A stretch of DNA of 64,000 nt from Acinetobacter suaedae (GCF_008630915.1 NZ_CP043909.1:1612001-1676000); one strand, 5' to 3'; counted from the stretch's first letter, positions 9,810 through 19,196 are shown. Numbers and translations: made by a program. The notes: generated by a model from the letters alone, not told the origin.

Positions 9810-9852
9810 TATATAAGTATCGAGTTGTCTTGGGGACGAGAATACTTATATA
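9810..9852 (+). other. Hairpin inside the efflux/GH3 operon
   Basis: An 11-bp perfect inverted repeat (TATATAAGTAT at 9810-9820, complement at 9842-9852) encloses a 21-nt apical region with a further GTC/GAC pairing. It occupies the 127-bp gap between the MFS gene and the next gene, with only T-poor sequence after it. It may be an RNA-processing or attenuation site that adjusts expression of the downstream enzymes relative to the pump. Confidence 0.5.
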
Positions 9853-9871
9853 GGTTTAAAGGTTATATCTT

Positions 9872-10693
9872 ATGATTAAGACAACATATAAGCTTATTTC
9901 TAAGTTAAACAACAAAGAAGCAACTTATGGGCAATACGTTGAAAAAGAGAAAATTGATCTTGCTCAGCTAAAAACCATGTATTCAATTTACGAGCAATAT
10001 TATGAGAATACTAAATTCTCAATCTTTGTTGAAGACTTTAAAAAGAAAAGTGGTGCAATATTAATTTTTAATTCAAAAACTGATCAAATAGTTGGTTTTT
10101 CAACAGTTGCTGTCCAACACTTTTATTTTGAAGGGAAAGATTATACCGTTTTATTCAGTGGAGATACGGTTATCCTGAGGGAATATTGGGGAACACGTAC
10201 TTTACAAAGTGCGATGTTAAAATTCATGATGAAACTTAGAGTTAAATATCCATTTAATGAACTATATTGGTTATTGATCTCCAAAGGATATAAAACCTAT
10301 TTATTATTAGCGAATAATTATTACGTATATTACCCAAATATAAAAGACGATAATCAACATTTAGCAGCAGTGGTTGAACATTATTGTGAGAACTTCTTTA
10401 GTGAATATTATGACAAAAAAGTAGGATTATTAAATTTTGGTGAGGATTATCAACCTTTAAAAGGAGAAGTTGCACCGATTACTGATGAAATGAGAACAAA
10501 AAATCCAAAAATTGAGTTTTTTGAGCAGCTTAATCCTACATGGACAGCAGGGACTGAATTACCTTGTATCGGGCGTTTAGCATGGAAAGATATTGCTCGG
10601 TTTCCTGTAAAATTAATTTCAAAACCAATGAGTAAAGGAAGATGTGAAGCAATCATCACAAAGCAAAAAATTCAAACTGGAGTGACAAAATGA
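9872..10693 (+). CDS. GNAT-like protein of unknown function
   Basis: A 273-aa protein that I cannot place in a named family. The middle (about residues 65-145) reads like a GNAT acyltransferase core: strands around ILIFNSKTDQIVGFSTVAV and YTVLFSGDTVIL, then EYWGTRTLQSAMLKFMM in the position of the acetyl-CoA-binding loop and helix, without a canonical Q/RxxGxG/A. It has no signal peptide or membrane segment. Its last codons overlap the ATG of the GH3-type gene (ATGA), implying translational coupling and a shared pathway. It could transfer an acyl group to or from the GH3 product. Confidence 0.7.
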   Translation: MIKTTYKLISKLNNKEATYGQYVEKEKIDLAQLKTMYSIYEQYYENTKFSIFVEDFKKKSGAILIFNSKTDQIVGFSTVAVQHFYFEGKDYTVLFSGDTVILREYWGTRTLQSAMLKFMMKLRVKYPFNELYWLLISKGYKTYLLLANNYYVYYPNIKDDNQHLAAVVEHYCENFFSEYYDKKVGLLNFGEDYQPLKGEVAPITDEMRTKNPKIEFFEQLNPTWTAGTELPCIGRLAWKDIARFPVKLISKPMSKGRCEAIITKQKIQTGVTK

Positions 10694-12276
10694 AATATGA
10701 GCAATGGTTAAGTTATGGGTCACATTTTATTTTGAAACAGTGGTGTAAAACGACTGATAGAAAGTTTAGAAAAAAAGCAAATCAACTTGAAGCGACGCAA
10801 CGTCAAATCCTTAGCTCTATTTTACAGTCTTCAACTTTAGCAATAGAAAATCGCGTGGTGAGCTATGAACAGTTCACGCATGCTTTTATGCCAAGTCGTT
10901 ATGGCGCATGGCGAGCAGACATCGATCTATATCGCGAAGAGAAACGCTCACTTTCAAAGAGCAAGTTAGTTCGTTTTCAACCGACGAGTGGCTCTAGTGA
11001 ACAGATAAAATTTATTCCATACACTCAACAATTTTTGGATGAGTTGGATCAAGCGATTGCGACATGGTTGGCGAGCTTATATCGAAAATGTCCTCAGCTC
11101 CAATCAGGAACACATTATTGGTCCGTTTCATGGTTACCTGAAAGCCAAAGAGAGATCTTAAAAGATAAAAACTTAAATGATGACAGTGCATTGCTAGGAT
11201 TTGGGAAACGGATTTTATCTAAATTCACGCAGGCAGTTCCCAGTAATGTTGCATTTGCCTCAAATGCAGATGATGCCTTATTTGCCACGATTTGTTATCT
11301 CGTCGCAAATCGTAATCTGGCAATGATCTCTGTATGGAGCCCAACATTTGCATTACAACTTCTTGATCGTTTGCAAAATATGCATAAGGAGGTGATGGCT
11401 GTATTAGCTACGGGGTCTTGGGGGGGGCGAGCTGTATCTTTACAACAAGTAAAAGCACCCTACTGTCGATATAGTGCTGAGTGTCTAAGCATGAGTATGG
11501 TTGATGGGCAGATTGATTTTAAAAAATTATGGCCACGCTTAAGTTTAGTGTCTAGCTGGGATACAGCAGGTTCAAAAGCATGGGCGGACGTATTAAAAGC
11601 AAGATTACCTTTTGTACAATTTGAAGGTAAAGGTTTATGGGCAACTGAAGGTGTTGTAACGATACCATATCAAGATCAATACCCACTTGCTTATCAAAGT
11701 CATTTTTATGAGTTTGAATATTTAGAGGGGGAGCAACGTGGTCAAATTGTACCTTCATGGAAGCTCAAACAAGGTGATATTGTTAGCCCAATCATAAGTT
11801 CTGGTAATGGCTTATTAAGATATTGTCTCGATGATTGTATTCGCGTTACAGGCTTTTTAGAACAAGTACCGTGTTTTGAGTTTTTGGGTCGTCGCTTTGG
11901 TGTTGATCTCGTAGGTGAAAAACTAGCGCCTGAAACAGCACAACAACTTCTATCTCAACTTAATCAAACGCAATCAAAAGCGATCTCTTTGCTGGCAATT
12001 GATACACAACAACAGACAAAACCTTTTTATTGTGTTTTGTTTGAGGGGGATATTCATCATCAGATTGATCATGAATATATTGACCAGATCTTACGTCAGA
12101 ATTTCCATTATGAACTTGCTCGTAATCTAGGGCAACTGGATCAACCGCAAATTCGAAAAGCAGAAAATGGTTGGGATGCCTACAAAAAACTCGTGATGTT
12201 TGACGGTATTATTGAAGGCAATATTAAGCCTGAACCTTTGAAAAAGATTAGCTTGAATAGTTTAGCGCAGCTATGA
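10690..12276 (+). CDS. GH3 family adenylate-forming amide synthetase
   Basis: A 528-aa GH3-like protein of the superfamily that includes plant enzymes conjugating jasmonate or auxin to amino acids. The ATP-binding motif TSGSSEQIKFIP is at residues 99-110. Further signatures are FEGKGLWATEGVVTIPYQ, the FEFEYLEG stretch and the RYCLDDCIRVTGF region before the C-terminal lid. Such enzymes activate a carboxylate with ATP and join it to an amine. Bacterial members are mostly uncharacterised. It overlaps the preceding gene by 4 nt and the TolC-like gene by 4 nt, so it sits at the centre of the operon. Confidence 0.85.
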   Translation: MKYEQWLSYGSHFILKQWCKTTDRKFRKKANQLEATQRQILSSILQSSTLAIENRVVSYEQFTHAFMPSRYGAWRADIDLYREEKRSLSKSKLVRFQPTSGSSEQIKFIPYTQQFLDELDQAIATWLASLYRKCPQLQSGTHYWSVSWLPESQREILKDKNLNDDSALLGFGKRILSKFTQAVPSNVAFASNADDALFATICYLVANRNLAMISVWSPTFALQLLDRLQNMHKEVMAVLATGSWGGRAVSLQQVKAPYCRYSAECLSMSMVDGQIDFKKLWPRLSLVSSWDTAGSKAWADVLKARLPFVQFEGKGLWATEGVVTIPYQDQYPLAYQSHFYEFEYLEGEQRGQIVPSWKLKQGDIVSPIISSGNGLLRYCLDDCIRVTGFLEQVPCFEFLGRRFGVDLVGEKLAPETAQQLLSQLNQTQSKAISLLAIDTQQQTKPFYCVLFEGDIHHQIDHEYIDQILRQNFHYELARNLGQLDQPQIRKAENGWDAYKKLVMFDGIIEGNIKPEPLKKISLNSLAQL

Positions 12277-13601
12277 AACAAGGGATGAATAGGATGATGC
12301 AATTGGGGCATCGAATTGCTCGATATCAGTATTTAATACTTTCCAGTTTTTTAGTGATGAGTAGTCCACTCAATGCCATGACTTTAGATCAGGCATTGAG
12401 TGCTAGTTTAAAATATGAAAGTCAGTTGGAACTAAGTCGTTTAGATGTAAATCGTTCCACCGCTATGTTAGAGCAAGCAAAGCAACGAGATGGTCTAAAA
12501 ATCAATTTAGTTGGTCAGTTGGACTATGAAAAAATCGAAACACCTGAAACGGTATTATTTCCAACCGAAGGTAATCGGCGAGGGCGTAGCCTACAGTTGC
12601 AGTTAGACTATCCGATTTATACTTCTGGTCGACATCGTCTAGGTGTCGATGTTGCTAAAAGCCAAGTTGCTGCTCAGCATCAGGCTTTTTCAGACCGTCG
12701 ATCAGAAACGATCTTAAATACAGTGATGGTTTATACCGATGTATTGAAGAAAAAAGCCATTTTAGACTTGAGAAAGAAAACACTCACAAACTTGCAGCGT
12801 TCGCTATTCGAATCACAACGTCGGTTTGATGTTGGTATGATCACACGTGCTGATTTGGCTCAAGTATTGGCACAAGTTGCTCAAGGGCAAGCTGATGTGA
12901 CTCAGGCGCAATCAAATCTTAGTATCAGTGAGGCGCAATTTTATCAGATTACGGGTATTTACCCAGAACATTTGGCTAAAGTTGATCAGCTACCCATGAT
13001 TACGTTGAGTTTAGATGAGATCTTAGCTAAAACAAAAAATCACCCTGCACTGATTCAAGCCAAATATGAGAAGAAAGCAGCTGAACAACAATTTGCGCTT
13101 AGCAAAAGGGAGTTATGGCCGACCGTGATGTTAACCAGTCGTGCAGGTAAGCAAGAAGAGGCCAGTTATATCGGCTCTGAAAGTAATAACTATATGGTTG
13201 GAGTACAGTTAAATGTCCCTTTATTTGATGATGGATTAAATCGTGCGAATGTACGCAAAGCTCAGACGGATGTAGATTTGAGTCATCAGAAGATTAGAAG
13301 TTTAGAGCTGGACTTAAATCAACGTGTACAAACGACTTATGCCCAACTTTTAAGTGTTCGGCAAAATAAAAATGCGCTTCAAAATGCTATTGATGCAGCA
13401 GAAATCGCATTGTTATATACCCGAAAGGAATTTGAATTGGGCACAAAAACGACTTTTGATTTACTCAATACCGAACAAAAATTACTGGATGTGAAAACAC
13501 AAAAAACAGTAAATGAACAAGATGAGATCGTTTTTGTTTATCAGTTATTAGATCAAATGGGTGAGTTAAATCAATTGATCACAACGCAACATCCGAAATA
13601 A
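12273..13601 (+). CDS. TolC-like outer membrane efflux channel
   Basis: A 442-aa outer membrane factor with an N-terminal signal sequence (ending near SSPLNA, about residue 35) and two OEP repeats rich in long helices. Repeat one is around residues 60-225 and repeat two around 245-430, each with the typical beta segment (for example LQLQLDYPIYTSGRHR and VGVQLNVPLFDDGLNR). It would provide the exit duct for the adaptor and transporter of the same operon. The ATG at 12273 overlaps the GH3 stop; ATGs at 12285 or 12291 are alternative starts with a better-placed AAGGG. Confidence 0.9.
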   Translation: MKQGMNRMMQLGHRIARYQYLILSSFLVMSSPLNAMTLDQALSASLKYESQLELSRLDVNRSTAMLEQAKQRDGLKINLVGQLDYEKIETPETVLFPTEGNRRGRSLQLQLDYPIYTSGRHRLGVDVAKSQVAAQHQAFSDRRSETILNTVMVYTDVLKKKAILDLRKKTLTNLQRSLFESQRRFDVGMITRADLAQVLAQVAQGQADVTQAQSNLSISEAQFYQITGIYPEHLAKVDQLPMITLSLDEILAKTKNHPALIQAKYEKKAAEQQFALSKRELWPTVMLTSRAGKQEEASYIGSESNNYMVGVQLNVPLFDDGLNRANVRKAQTDVDLSHQKIRSLELDLNQRVQTTYAQLLSVRQNKNALQNAIDAAEIALLYTRKEFELGTKTTFDLLNTEQKLLDVKTQKTVNEQDEIVFVYQLLDQMGELNQLITTQHPK

Positions 13602-13612
13602 GGGAAATAACA

Positions 13613-14782
13613 ATGAATACAAGCCCAGCCAGCCAGCATTTTGAAAGTCAACTTGTTACAAGGGAAGCAATGCAGGAAGATGATCATGCCTTAAGAGCAT
13701 TAATTGCTGTACCGATGACAACACGTGGTATCCAGATTAGTTTTCAACGCGAACCAAGCTATTTCAAAGCTTCTGATATCCTGTATAAACATAAATTGCA
13801 TGTTCTGATTGAGGATAAAGAAAATCAGAAAAAAGTTGCTTGTTATAGCAATGGTTATCGACCATGTTATGTCAATCGAGAGATACAAAACTTTCGATAT
13901 GCGAGTGATTTGCGAGTAGATCATCAATATCGCGGAAAATTTCTAGTGAAAATGCTAGGCGCTCATGTTGAAAAAACAATGCATGAACCTAATTTTAGTC
14001 AAATGATTATTTTTGATGATAATCATGCTGCGCGTGCGGCTATTCAAACGGCTAAAACTGGCATGCCTGATTATTATGATGAAGGACTGATTGAGACTTT
14101 AACATTAACGAGTTTAGGCAGACTGAGTAAACTAAAAAAATATATAAAGGCTCAAACGTCAAATAATGAAACTGCTGATGAGATTTGGTCATGTACTGCT
14201 GGGATTGAGCATATTGCTGCAATGAATGCTTTTGTGACGGAAATGTCAGATTATTATAATTTTATTCCTGCATATAATTTTGAAGAATTGGCTGAAGGGG
14301 ATTGTTATTTTACTGGTTTAAATCTTTCGGATTTTTTACTTTATTTTCATAATGATAAAATCGTAGGAATGTTTGGGCTATGGGATCAACATGGTCTTAA
14401 ACAAACTAAAATATTACATTACAGTCGCATGATTGGATTGTTTCGTCCGATTTATAATTTATGTACGGTTTTTAGCAAAAGTTTAATTTTGCCAAAACGT
14501 GGTGACTCAGTGAAATACCATGTATTACATAGTTTATTGTGTCATCCAAACGCTTTGTCTTTGCATCATCGTATGCTCACCGATGCTTATCAGCGTTCCA
14601 AGCAATTGGGAATCGGTGCTGTAAGTTTTACCTTGTCACATCAAGATCCCCGTTATCAGCTCAATCAATTTTATAAGGGAGAGCGTTTAACTGGAATGCA
14701 TGGCTTTATTAGCTTTCAAGGTGATCCTCGTCCCAATTTTGACAAAAACTTAATCCCATATCTTGAGGTGGGTAGAATTTAA
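13613..14782 (+). CDS. GNAT-like acyltransferase, last gene of the efflux/GH3 operon
   Basis: A 389-aa cytosolic protein whose N-terminal half looks like a GNAT domain: DLRVDHQYRGKFLVKMLGAHVE (split here as DLRVDHQYRG then KFLVKMLG) fits beta4 and the acetyl-CoA loop, preceded by a strand region around residues 65-95. The C-terminal half (about 190-389) repeats a similar layout less clearly, so it may be a double GNAT fold. AAGGG lies 8 nt before the ATG and only 11 bp separate it from the TolC-like gene. Substrate is unknown; acylation of the GH3 product or its amine is an inference from position. Confidence 0.7.
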   Translation: MNTSPASQHFESQLVTREAMQEDDHALRALIAVPMTTRGIQISFQREPSYFKASDILYKHKLHVLIEDKENQKKVACYSNGYRPCYVNREIQNFRYASDLRVDHQYRGKFLVKMLGAHVEKTMHEPNFSQMIIFDDNHAARAAIQTAKTGMPDYYDEGLIETLTLTSLGRLSKLKKYIKAQTSNNETADEIWSCTAGIEHIAAMNAFVTEMSDYYNFIPAYNFEELAEGDCYFTGLNLSDFLLYFHNDKIVGMFGLWDQHGLKQTKILHYSRMIGLFRPIYNLCTVFSKSLILPKRGDSVKYHVLHSLLCHPNALSLHHRMLTDAYQRSKQLGIGAVSFTLSHQDPRYQLNQFYKGERLTGMHGFISFQGDPRPNFDKNLIPYLEVGRI

Positions 14783-14892
14783 TTATTTTTATGTTATAAT
14801 TTAACATATTTAAATATCATGATTAGATTCTCCATAAATGTCTAAAGCATTGTTATATTTAATTTTTATAATTTATACGAAAGGATATATTT

Positions 14893-15237
14893 ATGATGTC
14901 GTTAAGATTTTTACCATTATTAAGTGTATTATTATTTACTGGATGCGGAACAGTTGGAAACATGGTTATACAAGACCAGACCTTAGAACAAAAAGCAGCT
15001 TTCGCTTTAAATACAACATCTGATAAAGTTAAAGTGTCTAACCGACAAGGGGCAATTGATGGAACAATAAACTTTGTTGCAACCACAGGTGGAAAATCTT
15101 ACCAATGCTATATTACTACCGTTGGTGGTGCGATTAGTTCTCAAGCAATTTGTTCTGGATCAAGCTCAGTAAAAACAACAAATAATGCCGATAATAAACA
15201 GTGTAATGCGTTATTGCAGGCTGCAGGTCGTTGTTAA
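14893..15237 (+). CDS. Small predicted lipoprotein
   Basis: A 114-aa protein with a lipoprotein signal peptide ending LLFTGC, so Cys18 would be lipidated. The mature part (about 97 residues) has segments alternating in polarity and two Cys pairs (SYQCYI, QAICSG, NKQCN, AAGRC). I do not recognise a function. AAAGGA lies upstream of the ATG at 14893; the adjacent ATG at 14896 is also possible. The 110 bp before it are AT-rich and hold a small hairpin (TGTTA/TAACA) but no other gene. Confidence 0.8.
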   Translation: MMSLRFLPLLSVLLFTGCGTVGNMVIQDQTLEQKAAFALNTTSDKVKVSNRQGAIDGTINFVATTGGKSYQCYITTVGGAISSQAICSGSSSVKTTNNADNKQCNALLQAAGRC

Positions 15238-15273
15238 TAAGCATTCATTATTATTTAGTAAAAATTTTAGGGG

Positions 15274-15306
15274 GACTGCAAAATATTGAGTATTGAGCAG
15301 TCTTTT
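15274..15306 (+). terminator. Intrinsic terminator after the lipoprotein gene
   Basis: GACTGC (15274-15279) and GCAGTC (15297-15302) form a 6-bp stem followed by TTTT, 36 bp beyond the lipoprotein stop. It is modest in strength because the loop is 17 nt. Confidence 0.6.
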
Positions 15307-15564
15307 CAGAAATGAATGTTTGAAGCTGCTGTATTTCTGGACAGATTCTAGTTAAATCACTTCGAAATACAGACAAAAGTTATCAATTTCATAAAATACT
15401 TCTATAATAACGCCCATCATTACGAGTTGCAGAGTGCATGTCATCTCGACAATCTCTTGCGACTACGCATTATTAAGTCAATTTAACACTACAATTCGGC
15501 TTATTTATCAATATTTTCAATCTTTTGTGTCAAATAAACACATCAGACTAACTTAGGTGCCAGC
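15307..15564. other. Intergenic region upstream of the OsmC-YcaO gene
   Basis: This AT-rich stretch has no supported ORF or strong repeat. It must carry the promoter of the OsmC-YcaO gene, but I could not single out convincing -35 and -10 boxes. Confidence 0.5.
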
Positions 15565-17769
15565 ATGGAAATCAAGGTTAATTACCTCGACAACCTTCGA
15601 CAAGAAGCCAAATTCGATGACTTTACGGTAATCGCAGATCAACCGATTCGTTATAAAGGGGACGGATCTGCACCGGGGCCATTTGATTACTTCTTGGCAT
15701 CGTCGGCACTCTGTGCAGCTTATTTTGTCAAAGTGTATTGCGCGGCACGTGATATTCCAACCGATAATATTCGTTTATCTCAGAACAATATTGTTGATCC
15801 AGAAAACCGCTATAAACAGATTTTTAAAATTCAGGTTGAACTTCCAGCTGATATTTCTGAAAAAGATCGTCAGGGGATTTTACGTTCAATTGACCGTTGT
15901 ACCGTGAAGAAAGTTATTCAAACGGGTCCTGAATTTGTCATTGAAGAAGTAGAAAGCATCGATGCAGATGCTCAAGCTTTATTGATGCCGAATCTTGCAT
16001 CTGAAAGTACCACTTATATCCAAGGTAAAGATCTACCGTTAGAAGAAACCATTGCCAATATGTCAGGGATCTTGGCTGGTTTAGGCATGAAGATTGAAAT
16101 TGCGTCATGGCGTAATATCGTGCCAAATGTTTGGTCTTTACATATTCGTGATGCACAGTCACCGATGTGTTTTACCAACGGTAAAGGCTCAACCAAAGAA
16201 AGCGCATTGGCATCTGCATTAGGCGAGTTTATTGAACGTCTTAATTGTAATTTCTTCTATAACGACCAATTTTGGGGTGAAGAAATTGCCAACGCAGAAT
16301 TTGTGCATTACCCAGACGAGAAATGGTTTAAACCAGGGCCAAATGGCGAATTACCCAAAGAAATCTTGGATGAATACTGTCTTGAGATTTACGACCCTGA
16401 AAAAGAGTTACTAGGTACTCATTTATACGATACTAACTCTGGGAATATTGAACGTGGGATTTGTTCACTTCCTTTTGTTCGTCAGTCTGATGGTGAAACA
16501 GTTTACTTCCCATCAAACTTGATCGAAAACTTGTATCTCAGTAATGGTATGAGTGCAGGGAATACATTAGAAGAAGCTCAAGTTCAGTGCTTATCTGAAA
16601 TTTTCGAACGTGCTGTAAAACGTGAAATTATCGAAGGTGAAATTGCACTACCTGATGTTCCTGAAGAAGTTTTGGCAAAGTATCCAAGTATTGTTGCAGG
16701 TATCCAAGGCCTAGAAGAGCAAGGTTTTCCAGTATTAGTTAAAGATGCTTCTTTGGGCGGTCAATTCCCAGTGATGTGTGTCACTTTGATGAACCCACGC
16801 ACAGGCGGTGTGTTTGCCTCATTTGGTGCGCATCCAAGTTTTGAAGTGGCTTTAGAGCGTAGTTTGACTGAGTTATTACAAGGTCGTAGTTTTGAAGGTC
16901 TCAATGACTTACCTCAGCCAACCTTCCAAAGTGAAGCAGTGACCGAGCCGAATAATTTTGTGGAACACTTTATTGATTCAAGTGGCTTAGTCTCTTGGCG
17001 TTTCTTCAGCGCAAAATCTGATTATGATTTTGTAGAATGGGATTTCACCAATGATGGTGAAAACTCGAATGCGGATGAGGCTGCTGAATTATTCGGTATT
17101 CTTGAAGAAATGGGCAAAGAAGTTTACATGGCTGTCTATGAACATTTAGGTGCTACAGCTTGTCGTATCCTCGTGCCCGATTATTCTGAGATTTATTTAG
17201 TTGAAGATTTGATTTGGGACAATACAAATAAAGCATTGGCATTCCGTGAAGATATTCTAAATATTCATCGTTTAGATGACGAGCGTCTTGAAGCACTGGT
17301 TGAGCGTTTAGAAGAATGTGAACTTGACGATTACACAGAAATCACGACCTTAATCGGCATTGAATTTGATGACAATACTGTTTGGGGACAATTGACACTG
17401 CTTGAATTAAAACTCCTTATTTATGTTGCTTTGAAGCAATTTGAAGAAGCAAAAGATTTAGTTGAGCAATTCCTGCAATACAACACCAACACTGTAGAAC
17501 GTGGTTTGTTCTATCAATGTATGAACGTCGTGTTGGAAGTTATTCTGGATGACGAGATGGAGTTGGACGATTACGAAAAGAACTTCCGTCGTATGTTTGG
17601 TGATGAGCGTATGGATGCTGTCGTGGGTTCTGTCGAAGGCACTGTTCGTTTTTATGGTTTAACGCCGACCAGTATGAAACTCGAAGGTTTGGATCGTCAT
17701 TTGCGTTTGATTGAGAGCTACAAGAAGTTGCATGCTGCTCGTGCAAAAGCAGTCGGTTTACATAAATAA
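15565..17769 (+). CDS. OsmC domain fused to YcaO
   Basis: A 734-aa fusion. Residues 1-135 form an OsmC-like domain with the two conserved cysteines of that peroxidase family (Cys50 in SSALCAAYF and Cys112 in DRCTVKK). Residues from about 150 to the end match E. coli YcaO (586 aa), including FTNGKG, SALGEFIERLN, RGICSLPFVRQSD and YEHLGATACRILVP. E. coli YcaO takes part in beta-methylthiolation of ribosomal protein S12 and belongs to the ATP-dependent YcaO cyclodehydratase superfamily. The fused OsmC domain suggests handling of a thiol or persulfide substrate, which is inference. The gene stands alone between terminators. Confidence 0.93.
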   Translation: MEIKVNYLDNLRQEAKFDDFTVIADQPIRYKGDGSAPGPFDYFLASSALCAAYFVKVYCAARDIPTDNIRLSQNNIVDPENRYKQIFKIQVELPADISEKDRQGILRSIDRCTVKKVIQTGPEFVIEEVESIDADAQALLMPNLASESTTYIQGKDLPLEETIANMSGILAGLGMKIEIASWRNIVPNVWSLHIRDAQSPMCFTNGKGSTKESALASALGEFIERLNCNFFYNDQFWGEEIANAEFVHYPDEKWFKPGPNGELPKEILDEYCLEIYDPEKELLGTHLYDTNSGNIERGICSLPFVRQSDGETVYFPSNLIENLYLSNGMSAGNTLEEAQVQCLSEIFERAVKREIIEGEIALPDVPEEVLAKYPSIVAGIQGLEEQGFPVLVKDASLGGQFPVMCVTLMNPRTGGVFASFGAHPSFEVALERSLTELLQGRSFEGLNDLPQPTFQSEAVTEPNNFVEHFIDSSGLVSWRFFSAKSDYDFVEWDFTNDGENSNADEAAELFGILEEMGKEVYMAVYEHLGATACRILVPDYSEIYLVEDLIWDNTNKALAFREDILNIHRLDDERLEALVERLEECELDDYTEITTLIGIEFDDNTVWGQLTLLELKLLIYVALKQFEEAKDLVEQFLQYNTNTVERGLFYQCMNVVLEVILDDEMELDDYEKNFRRMFGDERMDAVVGSVEGTVRFYGLTPTSMKLEGLDRHLRLIESYKKLHAARAKAVGLHK

Positions 17770-17774
17770 TTAAT

Positions 17775-17798
17775 AGCATGAATTTTTAAATTCATGCT
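17775..17798 (+). terminator. First hairpin after the OsmC-YcaO gene
   Basis: A perfect 11-bp stem (AGCATGAATTT and its complement) with a 2-nt loop begins six bases after the stop codon. It has no U-run of its own but is followed by a second, classical terminator. Confidence 0.55.
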
Positions 17799-17799
17799 G

Positions 17800-17848
17800 A
17801 ATACACTTGACTAAAGCGCTCATATCGTGGAGGTCAAGTGTATTTTTT
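17800..17848 (+). terminator. Intrinsic terminator of the OsmC-YcaO gene
   Basis: AATACACTTGAC (17800-17811) pairs with its complement at 17833-17844 and runs into six T residues. The loop is 21 nt. Confidence 0.75.
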
Positions 17849-17884
17849 CATTAAAATCAGTTAAATAAATTAACATTATATTTT

Positions 17885-17905
17885 ATTATGAATACTATTC
17901 ATAAT
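17885..17905. promoter_or_regulatory. Palindrome upstream of the amidohydrolase gene
   Basis: ATTATGAAT and ATTCATAAT are perfect inverted repeats separated by ACT, about 200 bp before the amidohydrolase start. It could be a repressor site for the amidohydrolase-SDR pair. The rest of the 338-bp gap up to 18107 is AT-rich and shows nothing else I can support. Confidence 0.35.
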
Positions 17906-18107
17906 TTATGATTATAAAAAATCATTTCATGCATATTTAGATTCTTTGTAAGCTAGAAAACACAATAAAACATGTTTTGGTATGGAGTAACCAATGAAAC
18001 ATATAAATAGCTTATCGGTTTTATAAGATTTCAACATGGCTTTTGAACTGATTATTGAAAAAGATTAATCCTAAAGGAACGATATTACAACTTTATAGAG
18101 TGGAACA

Positions 18108-19181
18108 ATGAACCAACTCGATTTTTCTATTATTGACCCACATATACATCAGTGGGATCCTTACCATACTCCGCATTCCGCAGCTGTATTGGTTAAGGCA
18201 TTAGGGAAATATCCATTGCTTATGGATAAGATTCTTCGCTTAGTAAAACCAAAAGCGTTATTGGACACTCTAGGGCATACGCAACATGTATTAAGCCCTT
18301 ATTTGCCGATGCATTATCATCAAGATTTAGATGGGATACAGGTTGAAAGCGTTGTTCATGTCGAAGCCAATTGGCATCATCATAAAGGGTTTGGCGTTGT
18401 TGAAGAAACGAGATGGCTAAGCCAGTTAGATTTTGCAAAATATGATTTAAAGCTTGCTGCAATTGTTGCCACGGCAGATCCAAGTCACCGCAAATTCGTC
18501 GATATTTTAAAAGCACATCGAGATGCAAGTCCTTTGTTTAGAGGAATTCGAAAGATGTCTTCTTGGCATGAAGATGATGGCATCTATCGCTGGTCTAAAA
18601 CACCTCATTTATATCAGTCTAAAAAATTCTTAAAAGGATTTGAGCAACTCGCCCAAATGAATCTGTCCTTTGATGCTTGGGGTTATTCAACTCAATTAAA
18701 TGAGATCACTGCCTTGGCCAAGCAATTTCCAGAAACACGCATTGTCGTGGACCATCTTGCAACTCCTGCTGGGTTATTTGGCGCAGTGGGGAAAAAGACA
18801 GGGAAAACTGCTGCGCAACGTGATGCAATATTTCAGCAATGGCAAAACGACCTAAGTGCTTTAGCGGAGCAGCCGAATGTGCATGCAAAAATATCAGGGC
18901 TTATGATGCCAGTATTGGGACATACATTTTATAAAGAAAATCGGACGGCAACTGTTGCTGAAATGGTTCAATTATTGACCCCATTGATACAGCATGCGAT
19001 CCATGTCTTTGGTACAGGACGCATCATGTTTGCTTCAAACTATCCAATGGATAAACCTAATGCACGGTTAACCGACTTAATACAGGCTTATATCAAAATG
19101 ATTGAGCCTTATGGTTCTGAAGCTTTACAAGCGATTTTTAGACAAAACGCAATCCATTTTTATCAATTAGACATTAACTAA
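18108..19181 (+). CDS. Amidohydrolase family metal-dependent hydrolase
   Basis: A 357-aa TIM-barrel hydrolase of the amidohydrolase-2 group (related to lactonases and 2-pyrone dicarboxylate hydrolase). Metal-binding residues are visible at the N-terminus (DPHIHQWDP, His12 and His14), in the strand IVVDHLATP, and near the end in RIMFASNYPMDKPN with the catalytic-position Asp. No signal peptide, so it is cytosolic. It is followed after 15 bp by an SDR gene, forming a two-gene unit. The substrate is unknown; lactone or amide hydrolysis coupled to alcohol oxidation would fit. Confidence 0.85.
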   Translation: MNQLDFSIIDPHIHQWDPYHTPHSAAVLVKALGKYPLLMDKILRLVKPKALLDTLGHTQHVLSPYLPMHYHQDLDGIQVESVVHVEANWHHHKGFGVVEETRWLSQLDFAKYDLKLAAIVATADPSHRKFVDILKAHRDASPLFRGIRKMSSWHEDDGIYRWSKTPHLYQSKKFLKGFEQLAQMNLSFDAWGYSTQLNEITALAKQFPETRIVVDHLATPAGLFGAVGKKTGKTAAQRDAIFQQWQNDLSALAEQPNVHAKISGLMMPVLGHTFYKENRTATVAEMVQLLTPLIQHAIHVFGTGRIMFASNYPMDKPNARLTDLIQAYIKMIEPYGSEALQAIFRQNAIHFYQLDIN

Positions 19182-19196
19182 ACAAAGAGCCATTTT

